DNA of 64,000 bases from Tilletiaria anomala UBC 951. Lineage: Eukaryota > Basidiomycota > Exobasidiomycetes > Georgefischeriales > Tilletiariaceae. Location: contig NW_013546971.1 in assembly GCF_000711695.1 (NCBI RefSeq), positions 54,380-118,379 on the forward strand, in the 5' to 3' direction. Below, piece after piece: positions 12,282-24,174 of the stretch. The translations under genes were made by a program, and so were the position numbers. Within the stretch, counting starts at the first letter, position 1. The number at the start of each line of letters is the position of its first letter. Below the pieces are notes generated by a model. It searched no databases and was not told the DNA's origin. It worked only from the letters and a program-made list of their open reading frames with translations.

Positions 12282-14952
12282 CTATGAAAGCCTCAAGTTG
12301 ACGCCACCTTCGAGATGGTAGCCAAACATATTCGGATCAGGTGCATCCACAGTGTTAGAGATGGATGGTCGGAGGGGCTTGTGCTTTTCGCGCAACTGTT
12401 TCACCTCACTCTCGAGGTCTCGGTTGCGCAGAATTTGCTTGCGCGACAGCTCTTGCAATCGAGAGATGTATTCGACCGTCTTGCTCACTGACAGGTGCCC
12501 GTTCGCAAGCAAGAGTGTCAGCCGCCGTGCCGCCCTTGATAGCGGACTTGAAGAGAACGAACTCACAGATGATGCCCTTGTTGGGCTTGGCTTGCAGGGC
12601 AGCAAGGGCTGCGCTTTCGGGGGGCACTGGCGCGAGTGCAACTGCCTGCTCCTCAATCGCCTGCGTGGGGAATAGCACGTTCTGCCTCGCTATTCTTCCC
12701 TTGGTGAGACTGTTGAACACCGCCGCTTGGTCGAACGACACGCTGCCGCTTTGCATGGATGCGCTTCAGGAAAAATGGGAAAGGCCGACGTCAGACCATC
12801 AGCGTTGGTGGACTCGCTCTCCAAAACGACCCTTCACTTACGCGATCGCTTCCACAAGCATGCTCTCCGGCAACAGCGTCGCAAGCTCCGAGATACACTC
12901 GTTGATGTGGTCCCTCCTCCGCCGCTCTACGACATTGTGCGTCATTCTCCTGCGCTCACGACAGGCTTCTTTCTTGGCAGCGATGAACTTTTCGCGCTCC
13001 TCAGGCGTCATGGCGTCTAGCTGCTTTCGCGATACCCTCTTTGCCTTGACTGCAGGCTTACTGCCCTGGTGTGAAGGCTCCACCATTTCGCGCAACTCGT
13101 CCCAGTCGTCCTCCGCTACAGCAGGACTGGTCAGAACGGCATTGGGGTCTTCAGATATCTCACTCGTCAGGCTCGCCAAGCTGCCCGCCACCTTGGCATC
13201 GCTGAACTGGCTGAATTTTGTCGCGTCTCCGGAACCGTTGATGCCAATGTTAACGGTGAGACATTCGGGCAGAGTGTTGTTCACGTCGGGACCAGCCTCT
13301 TCTTCGTCCTCACCCTCGTCTTCGTCGTCACAGTCATCATCACATGAGGAGACTCCGTCCATCTCTTTTCGGTCCAGTTCATCAGAGTGTCTCCCAGAAA
13401 GTTGTTGGACGGAGGAGGGGCTGTCATGGCTGCCATCTGTTTCCTCTGCTGTAGTCAAGTTGAGGCCAGCAAATTCAGGGGTGGACGAAAAGGGTTTCGA
13501 GCCTTCGTCATCCGTCGCCATGTGCTCGTCGCCTTTGGCTGCGGCTCGGACGGCATGACTTCTGCCGATAAGCAGCTCAAATGAAAAGGGATCGGTTGCG
13601 CTTGGGGACACAGCTGCTGCTGCCGGTGGATTGGCCTTCGAGCGGGGTAGTGCTTGGGCCCGCGGCTGCTCCTTGGATGTCAGGCGCTGCTTTTCTTCCA
13701 GCTGCAGGCTTCCCATTTCCGACGCTTTGTTAGCCCCCTCCAACAGACTTTGACCCACCGTGCTGCACCTGCTGCGTCCGGTCGGGGTGCTCAAAACGTC
13801 GAGCGCGGGGACGTTCATGGGCGGTGCCCCGTTGAAGTGAATGGCAGGAGCAGCTGCTTCCGCGCTGGAAAAATGGTGAGTGAGATCAAACTGTGGCACG
13901 GCAATGCTAGTCGGCACAATAGAGGCAAAAGTGAAGGGAGCAGAAACATGCGGAAACATGCTAATGCTCGATAGATCATGCTGAACCCCAGCCATAGAAA
14001 GACTGGGTGATTCGAACTGAGGGAACGCGTCCGGTGAAGTCGCCATCGCTTGTTGCAAGAAATGCGCGCTGTGCATCGCCGGTAGAGACAACGGAGTCGA
14101 ATGTGGGTGCATTTGTTCCGCTGGCTGACAAGACCACGGCCAGGCCGATGCAAAGGGTCCTTGCTGCTGCTGCTGTACTTGTTGCTGTTGCGACACTTGC
14201 GCCATTACTATCATTTGCATACCTTCTCCTTGCGAGGCAGAGAGTGAAGAAATGCGACTGGCCCCGGCATCTGCCATCACCGCCGAACTCCCCGCTGCGA
14301 AAGAGACTGTGGTTGTGGATGCAGGGATACCGTCCGGTAGGGAAGCAACCGTCCAGGGGGCTGAAGGGGAGCGCGGCCGCTTTCCTGCGCCAAGTCTCGG
14401 AATGGAACGCCTATTCCATTCCGGGCCTTCTGCTCCCTCCCCTGTGGTGGGTGGCGGACCGGTTGCTGGGCTGCAAAGGTGGAGTCCTAGACCTGTCGTT
14501 TCAGTGGACGCGCCAACGTGATGCGGATCCGGATACAGCTGCAGGCCAGATGTGGTATGACTCCTTGCCCAACGATGTGTACCTCCCGAGTAGCTCGTGT
14601 GAAGATGGGCAGCTGCCAGATGGCCACCGTCGCCTTTCTCGTGCCCATCAGGTGCTTCGCGAGGAGCGGCGAACGCAGCTTCCTCCTCTTGCCGCGAGCG
14701 CTCAGTACCTCCCATGACAGCCGCAACCGCTTCGAGTAGCTTTGTTGCAGTCGATTTTGTGCAGTGGTTACCAGCTGGGGTGAGATCGAGGTCCATGTCT
14801 GTTGTCTGGATTTGTTGCACGTGCTCCGCGTCGCCTCGATGGTCAGGACTCTCATCAGACCAGCCCAGCTGTACTGACTGGCTTGACTCTCTTGTGCTCA
14901 GAGAATACGCTATCGACCTCGACGACGGTCGCTTTCCCATCTTCGCAACCAT
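12282..14952 (-). CDS. bHLH transcription factor with extended loop (MITF/USF-like)
   Basis: Exons are 14952-12842, 12748-12567 and 12487-12282, 832 aa. The start is the first ATG of the frame (MVAKMGKRPSSR). Residues 1-650 are disordered, with QQQQVQQQQQ near 290 and an acidic run DDDCDDEDEGEDEEE. The basic region and helix 1 lie at about 665-697 (THNVVERRRRDHINECISEL). His, Glu and Arg sit at the H-x3-E-x3-R spacing that predicts CACGTG E-box binding. Helix 2 (NKGIILSKTVEYISRLQEL) is restored across the second intron and is followed by a Leu/Glu coiled coil (ILRNRDLESEVKQLREKH). Between the helices lie about 60 residues, far longer than the usual 6-20. If the first-intron acceptor is wrong (other AGs are possible), this loop changes. 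The targets are unknown. Confidence 0.85.
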
Positions 14953-17031
14953 GCGGATTGGTAGAAGGAGGTCAAGTACGGAGGTGACGAGATAATTCGA
15001 AACTATTGACCATGCATCTCCGTATAGCGCGGACCAACCTGTCTTGACTGAGCCGGTCGAGGCTGTCGATGGATGGCAGGTACTTGTTTGTCTGGTCGGC
15101 GCTGGCCGGCGTCGACTCACGTTCGGCTTTGAGGCTTATGGGAGGCCTGGGTATCCCTTCCTGTATTGCAGCCGCTTGGTAGTCGGAAGGACGGTGCTGC
15201 TGTCGGGTGACTGCGAGCTGCGGCAGTGCTGCGGCCAGGGTTACGAGGAAAGAATGTGCCTAGTTTGAAAACAGCCGAGATCGCGGTAACGGGGCTGGAG
15301 CCAGAAGAATGCAAATCAAAATCTCTTGGTTTCTGCGTTTGTCTACCCGAGATAAGGACGGCGTGAATTGAACCGAGATTCGTGATTGTACCTTCGGGTC
15401 AGTGGCAAGTCAAACAGAATCGGGGGATCGACGCTCTTCCTGGATTTTGAACGGTGGTAGCGGTGGAACGTGGAGTACAGGAGCGACCTTATTTGTCCTC
15501 CTGATGGTAAATAGATTCCATTACGAGTTGCCGAAAGTCACAGCCGCAAGGAAGTTCGAAGCACTAGCACAACAGATGGACGGACAGCAGCGATGTGGAG
15601 GATGGGAGCCACTGGCCTCCGAAAAGAACAGCGCCTCACCATTTGCTGTGTGCTCGTAATTTGGTTAGATGCTGAGCTCGACTAACGAATGCTATTCCAG
15701 ATGCTTCTAAGAGCGATGCGACGACGAACAAAGAGGTTAAGTTTGCATGGTTTGTATTTGATCCTGTTGGGTGCAGACAGCAAGCTGTTCGATCCACGAA
15801 TGGGAGAACAACGCACGGCGGAGATGCTCAGGCCGACGAATAATCCGTCTCCGAATAAGAATTGCGAACGGTGCACTGTACTGCAATCAGACAATCCATC
15901 CCGACGCGGCGGCTGCTTTGTATGCGATGGGGGCCTTGCGCATAGCTTCCATTTCAGCCACTTCCATGCTTTGTGTGGGGCCCCACCCTTCTGCCTGACC
16001 CTGATCACTTTGTGCATGGCCACGGCTCCGCCAAGCACGTATGTAAATCCCACATTAGCACGGGCTTGGGTACCGTGTATTTCATAAAGGCTGGCAAAGC
16101 TACGCACGCGAGGGTGCCATTGGCAGCCGCTGGCCTGTTAGAGCAACCTGACGAACGCCTGAACTCTGAAGCCACCGCCTTTAAGCCTGGGGAACGGGTT
16201 CCTCGCCAGCGGCAAGCCCCCGCCGCTCTCGCAAGTCCGCTTTGGCGGCAAAGTGCGATGATAAATTTGCATGGCATACGTACACATGAAATACGCCCAG
16301 CATCCGGCTTTTGGATTTCTGCCAATCGGCAAGCGCTTTTGCAGGCTCTGCCAGCGCATGATCACGGTCGGCACACCAGTACATAAATGGGTGGAGTCGG
16401 GTTAAGCCCCCCAATCTTAGAGCTGGCTAAACTCCAGCGCGGACGGGGTGTGAACGTGTGACGTATGATGTGTACAGCTGCCACTCTCCAGCGTTCTCCA
16501 GCCCGTCGCCGCCCCGTAGAGCGCTCGCAGAGTTCAGACCGAGGCAGACTCAAAGCGTGCTACACGTCAGAGCACGGAGCTGACTGTGGTGACATGCAGG
16601 CTGCGTTGGCTTGTCAGGTCATGAGACCGCATATGGTTCTTGGCGGATCCGCAGGTGGGCACCCAGCCGAGATGCGAGTGGCAGCAGGACTAGGGTCAGC
16701 TCACAGATGTGGATGTGTGGCTGGGAGTGCGGCGCTTGCACTTGTTTATTTAATTCGCGCCATAAGATGATAAACCCCGCCAATTCAACCGGGTTTAAAC
16801 CCGCTTGCATTCTGGGCCGTGCGACACCCTTCCGTTCCGTACCTGCAGCTCAATCAATGCCTCTAGGGACAGACAATCGAAATTCGGTACCAAGAAGGCT
16901 TTGATGGCAGCAAGCTACAATCCGCACAGTACTTTGGCAGCTACGACCATCATTTACTACTGCATTTTCCCGGTTGCTGCATTCGCTGCACCTCCAGACG
17001 CCCACGCCCCGCCAATCAAGCCTTTTTGATA
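14953..17031. other. intergenic, about 2.1 kb
   Basis: This lies between the bHLH start (minus) and the end of the ING gene (minus), so it is the bHLH promoter plus the ING 3' flank. Many short frames exist (for example 15682-16107 on both strands), but none has protein-like composition or a consistent splice pattern. I see no RNA gene or repeat. Confidence 0.45.
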
Positions 17032-19907
17032 CTACGGTGGCGCTTTCGGGGCCATCGGCGGTACGTCCATGCCAGGGCCCTTCCATCCCTTGGGACGGCA
17101 GTAAGCGCAGTACCACTTGCTCTTTGGCTCGGTCTGCAAGCCGATGCACGGCCAGTGGAACCACTCGATCGGGCAACTGTCGCTGTTGTCGCATTGAATC
17201 ATCTGGGGGAAGGCAACCCAAGATCATTCGCACTCTTCCTCTCGTCTGCTCGATCAAAAATGGAACACTCACCGCGCCAAAGCTGATGGAATCACAATAG
17301 CAGTACGTGGGTTCGCCCTCCAAACGCTGCGCAGCGGCCATCGCTGCAGCCACCGAGCCGAGGCCGTTGAGTGTTGGTGGAGGGCCTTCAAGCGAGGCCT
17401 CCTCCATCAGCTCCGCCACGCGCCATTTCTTCTTGCTACTCGCCTTTCGCGAGAGCGTCGCCATCGTACCCTTGAGTTTCTTCGGCGCATTTGATGTGCC
17501 GGCAGAGGCGGAAACGTCACCATCGAGGCCTGTCGAAGCACCCTTTCTCTTGCGGCCGGCGCCACCAGTGCCGCCTGCGCCGCCCTTGCCAGCATCTAGA
17601 CCTTGAGCCTCACGCAGCGCACCACTCCAGCTCGTCCCCCGACGCACGCTAATCCCCCCCAGCTCGCTCTCACTCTTCTGCAGCTCCAAGTCGAGTGTCT
17701 GGACGTGCCTGTCAATCCAGTCGTACATCGTCGTCGCGAGTCCGCATTTCTCCTCAGCTGCAGAGATCATCGCAGAGGAGAGAGAGAGGATGGAGGCAAG
17801 CTGCTTCTGTCGACGACGTTTCGATACTTCTGGCGTGAATGCACTCGATCGGTTTGCGATCATGGAGGGAGCTGCAGCTGGTGCTGCCGCTGCCGCTGCG
17901 GCTACGGCTTTATCATTTGTCGCTGGATCGAGTCTAGGTGGAGAGGGTTGCTGCGGGCGTAGCCCTGCTTGTGAGCCATCCTCGCCGCCGCACATGCTAA
18001 CGTCGACCACCTGGAATGAATCTTTTGAGCGATCGTTGTCCTTGCCCGCGTCGTGAAGATTGGGAGACTGCTCAGATTTCCCGTGCGATGCCGAAGCTTC
18101 ACCCGCCATGTCAATCGTAGAGGTGAGGCCCTCTTCGCCTTCAGCATCAGCCTCGCCATCCGCATCGGCGTTGAGGTCAGCGTTGTCATCGCGATTGGCA
18201 CCTGCGGCAGCCACTTGGTCACCTGCGCGATTGGCCCCCTGTCCCGCATAGCCTGCATTTTTTGTTCCCACCAACGCAGTTGAAGCCGACAACGATGCTG
18301 ATGCTACTAGCCCAGCGGCTGCCACGTTGTCAATGGACTTGTCTCGCGCGTGAGAACTGCTTTGCACAGCGGCAGTTTCGGTTGTTACGTTTAGAAGCAG
18401 CTTGTCGACCGGTTCCGTCGATTCCAATGCCTTGCTCGTTGCCGCCACTTGATCTGACTGTGCAGAGGGTTGAACGCCTTCTTCTACCGTCTTGAGACCA
18501 AGACCATCATGAGCGTCTCCTTGCCCCTGTTGTGGTACTCCGTTCAATGCTTTCGGTGTCAAGTCGCCTATTGTGCCTGCACCCTGCTCGAGAAGGCCAA
18601 ATTGCTGCCTGAGCCAAGTCCTAAGCTTGTTTCTTTCATCTCGATACGCGAGAATTTGCCGCGCAAGTAGACCTTGCTGCGCCATCGACTCGTCCTCCAA
18701 CTCGCGCATCAGTGCAAACGAGCGTGACAGCTCCAAGGGAAGCTGCTCAATCACTTTCGAGCCGGAGAAGAAAAGTTACGCATGAGTCAGCTCCATGTTG
18801 GCCACAGGTTGGAGCCTGCCTTGAGAGCTCACCTTCATAGTATTCCTGCGCCCACTGCGCAAACAGCTCCTCTTCTGCTTCTATTTGCCTCTCCGCCTCG
18901 CTACCCGCCTCCTCCTCCTTGACTGCGGCAGCGGTATCCGCGGGAAGCTGATCTTCAGCATCTCCTTTCTTCCGCCGGCGTCCCTTTTCCTTCTCCACCT
19001 CTGCGTCTTCATCTACAACTGCGGCAGTATGGACATGCCTGCGCTTCCGCCTGGTTTTCTCTGCGGCCCAAGACGATGAGGCTTGGTCACGCGCCTTGCT
19101 CTTTCCTTTGTCCTTGCGAGCGTTGGGAAAGGGATCCTTGTACGCATTCTTCGTAGCGGCCAGGCTGGCCTCTGCAGCTGACCGACGCGGCTGTGGTCTA
19201 TCTGTCGTTCGTCTGCCTTGGTTCCTCGCGCTCACCGCCGAATCGCTTGCAAACCCCCTTCTTTCGGTATCCTCATCTGAGCTCTCGATGCGAAAAGCTC
19301 GTCCGCTGGCTCGACGCGAGGTGGGCTTGGTTACCGGAGCGGAATTTCTCGATGAGCCGTGAGCAGCGTCCGAGCCGATTGTGATTCGCATGCGCTTTCT
19401 AGGTGCTTCCATTTGCGACTGTAGCTGGGCATTTGAAGGTAGCGCACTCTCGTACTCCTCGATCTCATCGCATTCGCCTTTCCTCGCGCCTTTTCTCTGC
19501 TGCCAAGCCGCCGCAGCGCTTGGTGTTGCTGATGCTGCAAATAAGAGCGGGGAGCCGCGGAATGATCTTCGTGGCGCGTCCTGCGCCTCAGTTGGCAGAT
19601 AGTCCGAGCCAGACGCATCGGCCTCCCCGTCAGTATCAACGGCACCGCACTGACTGCGCCGGCCACGCGAAGCTGACGATCTTACTGAAGAGGTGCGCGC
19701 AACCGCTGTTAGCGAGGCAGCGGTGGCACGTCTTAATGAAGCGCGAGGCGTCGATGCACGTGATATTGAGGCTTCTGGCTCGTCTTCGACATCGTCCTCA
19801 GCTGCGGAAAGTATTGCCTTTCCCCTCGCCTGCAATGTCCTGGATAAGTTGTTCTGCGCCGGTGTTCTGCTGCGCGACACGGGCGCTGACAAAGCTGAGC
19901 GAGCCAT
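17032..19907 (-). CDS. ING-family PHD-finger chromatin protein
   Basis: This is an Inhibitor-of-Growth family protein; in yeast these (Yng1, Yng2, Pho23) sit in histone acetyltransferase or deacetylase complexes and read H3K4me3. Exons are 19907-18833, 18753-17273 and 17202-17032, 908 aa. The ING helix begins at about residue 356 (YYEVIEQLPLELSRSFALMR), formed across intron 1. The C-terminal PHD finger at about 841-890 has the full C4HC3 set: YCYCDSISFGAMIQCDNSD, then CPIEWFHWPCIGL, then KWYCAYCRPK, joined across intron 2. Two features differ from yeast members: a basic/Ser-rich N-terminal extension of about 350 residues before the ING helix, and a long disordered middle. Which complex it joins cannot be told from sequence alone. 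Confidence 0.92.
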
Positions 19908-20644
19908 GTTGCCGATAGAAACCGTCGAGGTAGAGGAGCGAGCTTGTCCCCACGAGAGCCGTTACGTGCGTTGAAGTTATAATGCACCGCCCATTAACGC
20001 GTGCATCAAGGTCTGGCGCGAGTAGCCAGGAAAGAGGCGACAGGAAGCCCTCAGCCCAACCGACTCGCATTTGCAGCGTTTTCCGTCGCCTGGTTTCCGG
20101 AGCTTGTGAGCATGCTAGACGACCCAAGCTGTAGAGTGACCCGACGAAGTATGGATGAATGGCGATTGACCACTAGAGAAGTTACTGTCACTTTTTGGGC
20201 GTGGTGCGCGCAGATGCGTCGAGGCGAGGTGCGCGTCGCTCTCTTCCCTTCCTTGACAGGCAATTACTGATCACCAAGTCAGCACACACAATCTTCCGTC
20301 GGTGGCATTGAGCAGCGACGCAACAGCATGGGCTTCTGGCTACTTTCATCGAGCTCCCACCCTTAGGGTTATGCGCCTCATCGTTCGCATCCTTGATGCG
20401 CAATGTGGTGTGCCCAGCATCGTGGTGTCCTCCGTCCACACCAGTTCATGGACCATACCGGCGAGATGGAACCGATCCGTTTCTCGGCCAGGCGCCCCCT
20501 CTCATAGTTACTGCTCAATGGCGCTATTCGGTATCCAGTCAAGTTTGCGCAGAGTGGGATTGCTTTTGATTCTGATAATACAACAGGAACTTGTTCAATG
20601 GAGATTGGGAAGTGAAATTCCGGCACTGCGGCGTCTACGCCAAA
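19908..20644. other. intergenic, ING promoter and YVC1 3' flank
   Basis: 737 bp between two genes on the same (minus) strand. Only short overlapping frames are present; it should contain the ING gene promoter and leader. Confidence 0.45.
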
Positions 20645-22770
20645 TCACAGTGCCGTTTGTCCCGCTTTCAGTGCGTCTGCAAGTTGCTGCCGCAGCGCCT
20701 TGATCTCATTCAGCAGCTTGTGCACATTATGGTCCGTCTGCAGCCACTCCTCCTGTTTCTTTCCCTCTATGTAATCGTGGGAGCTCGGCAGCTTGGCGAT
20801 AAGCTCGCGGAAAGGCACTTTGCTCAGCTTGAGCTGCGATTCTCGTTCCTCTTCCTCCAGGATCGGGTCCTCCAGCGTGCCCTGCTGCCCTTCCTCAGCA
20901 GCTTGGTCGTGGTCGTCGCTGAACCCATTGATGCTGCGTTGCCTGCGCTTTTTCGCCTCCTGCGCGTCGAAGCGGCTCTCGTACAGCGCGATCGCCGCCA
21001 GAGGCAGGAAGAACATCCAGCTCTGAAGCCTGTGGTTGATGAGCGCGTACGTCTTGCGCGAGACGAATGGCTCGAGAGGAACGATAATAAGCGCCTCGAT
21101 CAGGTTGAAAGGCGCGGCATAGACGAATTGATCCGGCGCACGCGTCAGCGTCACTACTTTCTGCGCAAAGTACGCCTCATAGTAATTGTCCGCTTCACCG
21201 ACGATCCGTGAATATGCATCGCCAAAAAATGCAATGAGAATGTTGCTGAGAATCAGGCTAGTCAGGAAGGTCAAGAGATAGTAGAGGATCCTGCCAACCG
21301 GGTAGCCAAAGTTCTGTCAAGGCAACGGGAGTCATATCATGTAAGCGCAGTGTAGATTTAGCGGGAATAATAAAGACTCACCTCTGAGACCAAATCGTAA
21401 TCTGGATCACCCAGGATTGACTGAGTCAAGCTGTCAGCCAGTTTGGCAAGGACATTGTCCACTTGTCGACCGTCAGCCGTGTCCAGAGCCCAGAGTGCCT
21501 GCCCAAAGCCGACGCAGACCAGTAGCAAGAGAATGAAGAAAGTCGCGGTCTGCTTGAGCATGGCAAGGATCACAACCCTACATCGCACGCAGAGGACAAA
21601 GTCAGGACATCGGCACAAAGAGCCCGAAAGCCCTTCAACTCACTGTATGACTCCAAAGTACTGCAAGGGATCAAGAAGCTTCATTACTTGTAGCCAAACG
21701 AGTGGGGCCAGGCATGCGAGAAGCTGGAAAGCGTGCAGCTGCCAGTGATCCCTAGACTGACTCTCAGGCGGGTGAGTGAAGCCGACCATGCGTGTCACAA
21801 AGGACGCGATGAAGAGAGTATCCGTTGCGACATCGACGATAAGCCAAAAATCGAGGTTGTCCAACCCGCGAATCTTGACCCATCTTGTAAGGTCATCTAC
21901 AAGGTATCCTGCCGCGAAAATCCAAAGCAGGATCTCCCAGACGTCCAGTGTCTTGACGGTGCGGGTCGAAATGGTGTACAATACGAGAAAAACGATCCAG
22001 AGACATATGCTGAGATAGTAGCTGTACCGCGGCACCGCCAGTCGCGAAGGATCAAAGTGGGTCCAGAATCCTGGCTTCTCGACCTCATGGTAAGGTTCGA
22101 AAGTGATGATGCCGTCTGCACGATAGTTCTTGATGAGGTGACCGGCCCAAAGAGACTTGACACAGCGCTGCACTTCGGGAGAGGAAAGAAAGATGATGCT
22201 GCCTCGATCAACTGCAAGCTCGAGCGTGGAGCGTGGGAGACTCGATTCGTTCTTTGAGCTCAGTCGGCTGTACTTCTTTGTGAGACCGAGATGGGATGCG
22301 TCCATCGCCCACGGTCCGTGAGCTACTTGCTCATCGCGGAAGCTGGAAGCCGCGCGAGCTACCCACGCTGCTTCTGTCCTTGCGACAAGCCTCCTTGCGA
22401 GAACCTCGCACAGTAGCGCTCGCTGTTCATTCAAGCTCTTGTCATCCTTCTCTGAATCCTTGCTGAACATCCGCGAGGCTTCGAGCAGGGCGTACGGCGC
22501 CGCCTCGGAATAGTCCCCAGCAACGAGGGTGAAGGCTTCGAGCACTTTACGAGTAACGATACCTTCGCGACTCGTGATGCTCTTCTCTTGAATCTCAACA
22601 GGGAGCAGCCGTACTATGAGAGCTCGGCATCTTCGGATCAGTGCTGAAATCAGCGCCGGCGAAGGCCCGCGGATGGTGCCGCTGGCAGAGGTGGACGCGT
22701 GCAGAAAGGGCGAGGTCTCGCCGGCTTCGGCGTACTCGTCCGCCGAAGGACGTCCTTCCTGCAAAGACAT
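20645..22770 (-). CDS. YVC1: TRP-like vacuolar cation channel (Yvc1 family)
   Basis: This is a fungal TRP channel; yeast Yvc1 releases calcium from the vacuole under osmotic stress. Exons are 22770-21644, 21577-21382 and 21313-20645, 663 aa. The cytosolic N-terminal half (1-245) includes REGIVTRKVLEAFTLVAGDY. Membrane segments follow: YYLSICLWIVFLVLYTIS, VWEILLWIFAAGYLVDDL, FWLIVDVATDTLFIASFV, LLACLAPLVWLQVMKLL, TATFFILLLLVCVGFGQALW, and after the pore region YPVGRILYYLLTFLTSLI leading to LSNILIAFFGDAYSRI. The C-terminal tail is cytosolic, acidic and coiled-coil (EEEERESQLKLSK). It starts about 550 bp from the divergent TOA2. The family call is firm; vacuolar location is from the family. Confidence 0.9.
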
Positions 22771-23323
22771 TCCGTGGGTGCTGGACCTGGCTTGTGATGG
22801 GACTTGCAGCGTCGTATGAGTCCACAGAGGTGCACCTGCCCTGCCTCCTGCAAACCATTTCCTTCAACAAGCATCGAAGGGCGTAAACTGTGGACTCCGC
22901 CTTAGAGAATGCCCTTGTAACAAACTCAAGAGGTTACGAGTTGTAGCGTCATCTGGCAGGCGCGGGAGTTCGTGTGCACTAGCGCCGTCTCACACTCTCG
23001 CCGACCGCAAGCGATCCCTTCGCGTGATCGACTTACGTCGACACCTTTCTTTCCTATCAACCACAATCTGAAATCAAGTCCCAGCACGCCGGATATACTG
23101 GAACGAGGTCCATTGTGCAAAGTACCTTGCCTTCAGAAGCTGGCGAAGAACGAGCGACCAGACAGCGGCTTTGAAGTCTCATTCACGGCCTGGAACTTCG
23201 TCGCCACGCGTGAGCGGTTGCTCGAAGAAGGCGCAGTCGAACCGGAGGTTCAGAGTCGCGCAGTCGGCTCGCTCAACTTCCTAGCCTTCAATTCTGGGGA
23301 ACGGGTGGAAGTCAGCGAGCAGG
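22771..23323. promoter_or_regulatory. divergent promoter region YVC1 / TOA2
   Basis: 553 bp between two divergent start codons. No convincing coding frame; no specific regulatory motif identified. Confidence 0.5.
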
Positions 23324-23903
23324 ATGGCGGCCGCAGGGCAATCAGGCGGCTTCTATGAGCTGTATCGACGCAGCAGGTGGGCATCACCGGCTGACACAGA
23401 GCGGCTATGTGCGGCGCCGTTACTGACCGGCATTTGATCTACCTCTTCTGACAATCCCCTGTGCTATTGTATATCCATCCACTCGACGACAGCATTGGTG
23501 TCCACCTTACTGATGCGCTCGATGAACTCATTCAGTCAGGCCACATCAACCCCGTCCTGGCTATGAAGGTGCTGACACAGTTTGACAAGTCGATCGCCGA
23601 GACTCTCAACAAGAACGTAAAGGCAAAGTGCACAATCAAGGTGCCTAAATGACCCTCTCAGCTTGTATCGAAATCCTTGCCGAGTTCTGACCTTTTTGCT
23701 TCCTATACCATCTTTCTATTCTCTCTGGCTCCATGACTTGCTCGTCCGTCTCGCAGGGCCACCTCCAATCGTACAATCATTGCTACGAAGTTTGGACCCT
23801 CAAAGTGACCAAAGGCCACCTCAAAATGGACAACAACGAGATCATTCCCATCGACAATGTCAAGATTGTCGCTTGCAAAGTGCCTGAGAGCACTGGAAAA
23901 TGA
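23324..23903 (+). CDS. TOA2: TFIIA small subunit (Toa2/TFIIA-gamma)
   Basis: This is the small subunit of general transcription factor TFIIA, which stabilises TBP on the TATA box. Exons are 23324-23376, 23493-23640 and 23757-23903, 115 aa, the normal length for the family. The N-terminus [20 protein letters not shown] leads into the highly conserved [31 protein letters not shown] and [16 protein letters not shown], and ends with the beta-barrel segment [14 protein letters not shown] and [13 protein letters not shown]. Both introns interrupt invariant motifs and removing them restores the motifs, so the model is secure. It is divergent from YVC1, and its 3' end faces the polymerase gene end (convergent). 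Confidence 0.96.
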
Positions 23904-24174
23904 TTCGTCGGTTGGTCTCTCAAGTCGTGTACAGGTGCTCGTGCCACTTTTGCCGCCACAGCCGCGAGCGCTCTTCCAACCCCAGGCATATCACCGTTTT
24001 TTTTTTCACAAGCTGTATCAATAGCGAGGGTTGTACTATAGATAACGACATTAAGAACCAATCATACACGCAGAAGCGGCGCTCGAGGCTCTGCAGGGTA
24101 AACTTGGAATGCAATGGTAACTGCGTACAAGAGAATGAACGAGAGGTGTGAGTCCTACAAGACGTTTCAGGAAT

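Noticed and set aside
12365-13558. 397-codon plus frame
   Set aside because: It is antisense to the bHLH gene; its translation is Ser/Leu-rich without motifs.
16850-17031. Extension of the ING reading frame past 17032 by reading through the intron
   Set aside because: Splicing at 17273/17202 restores the complete PHD finger and ends at the TAG at 17032-17034; the read-through frame lacks the remaining zinc ligands.
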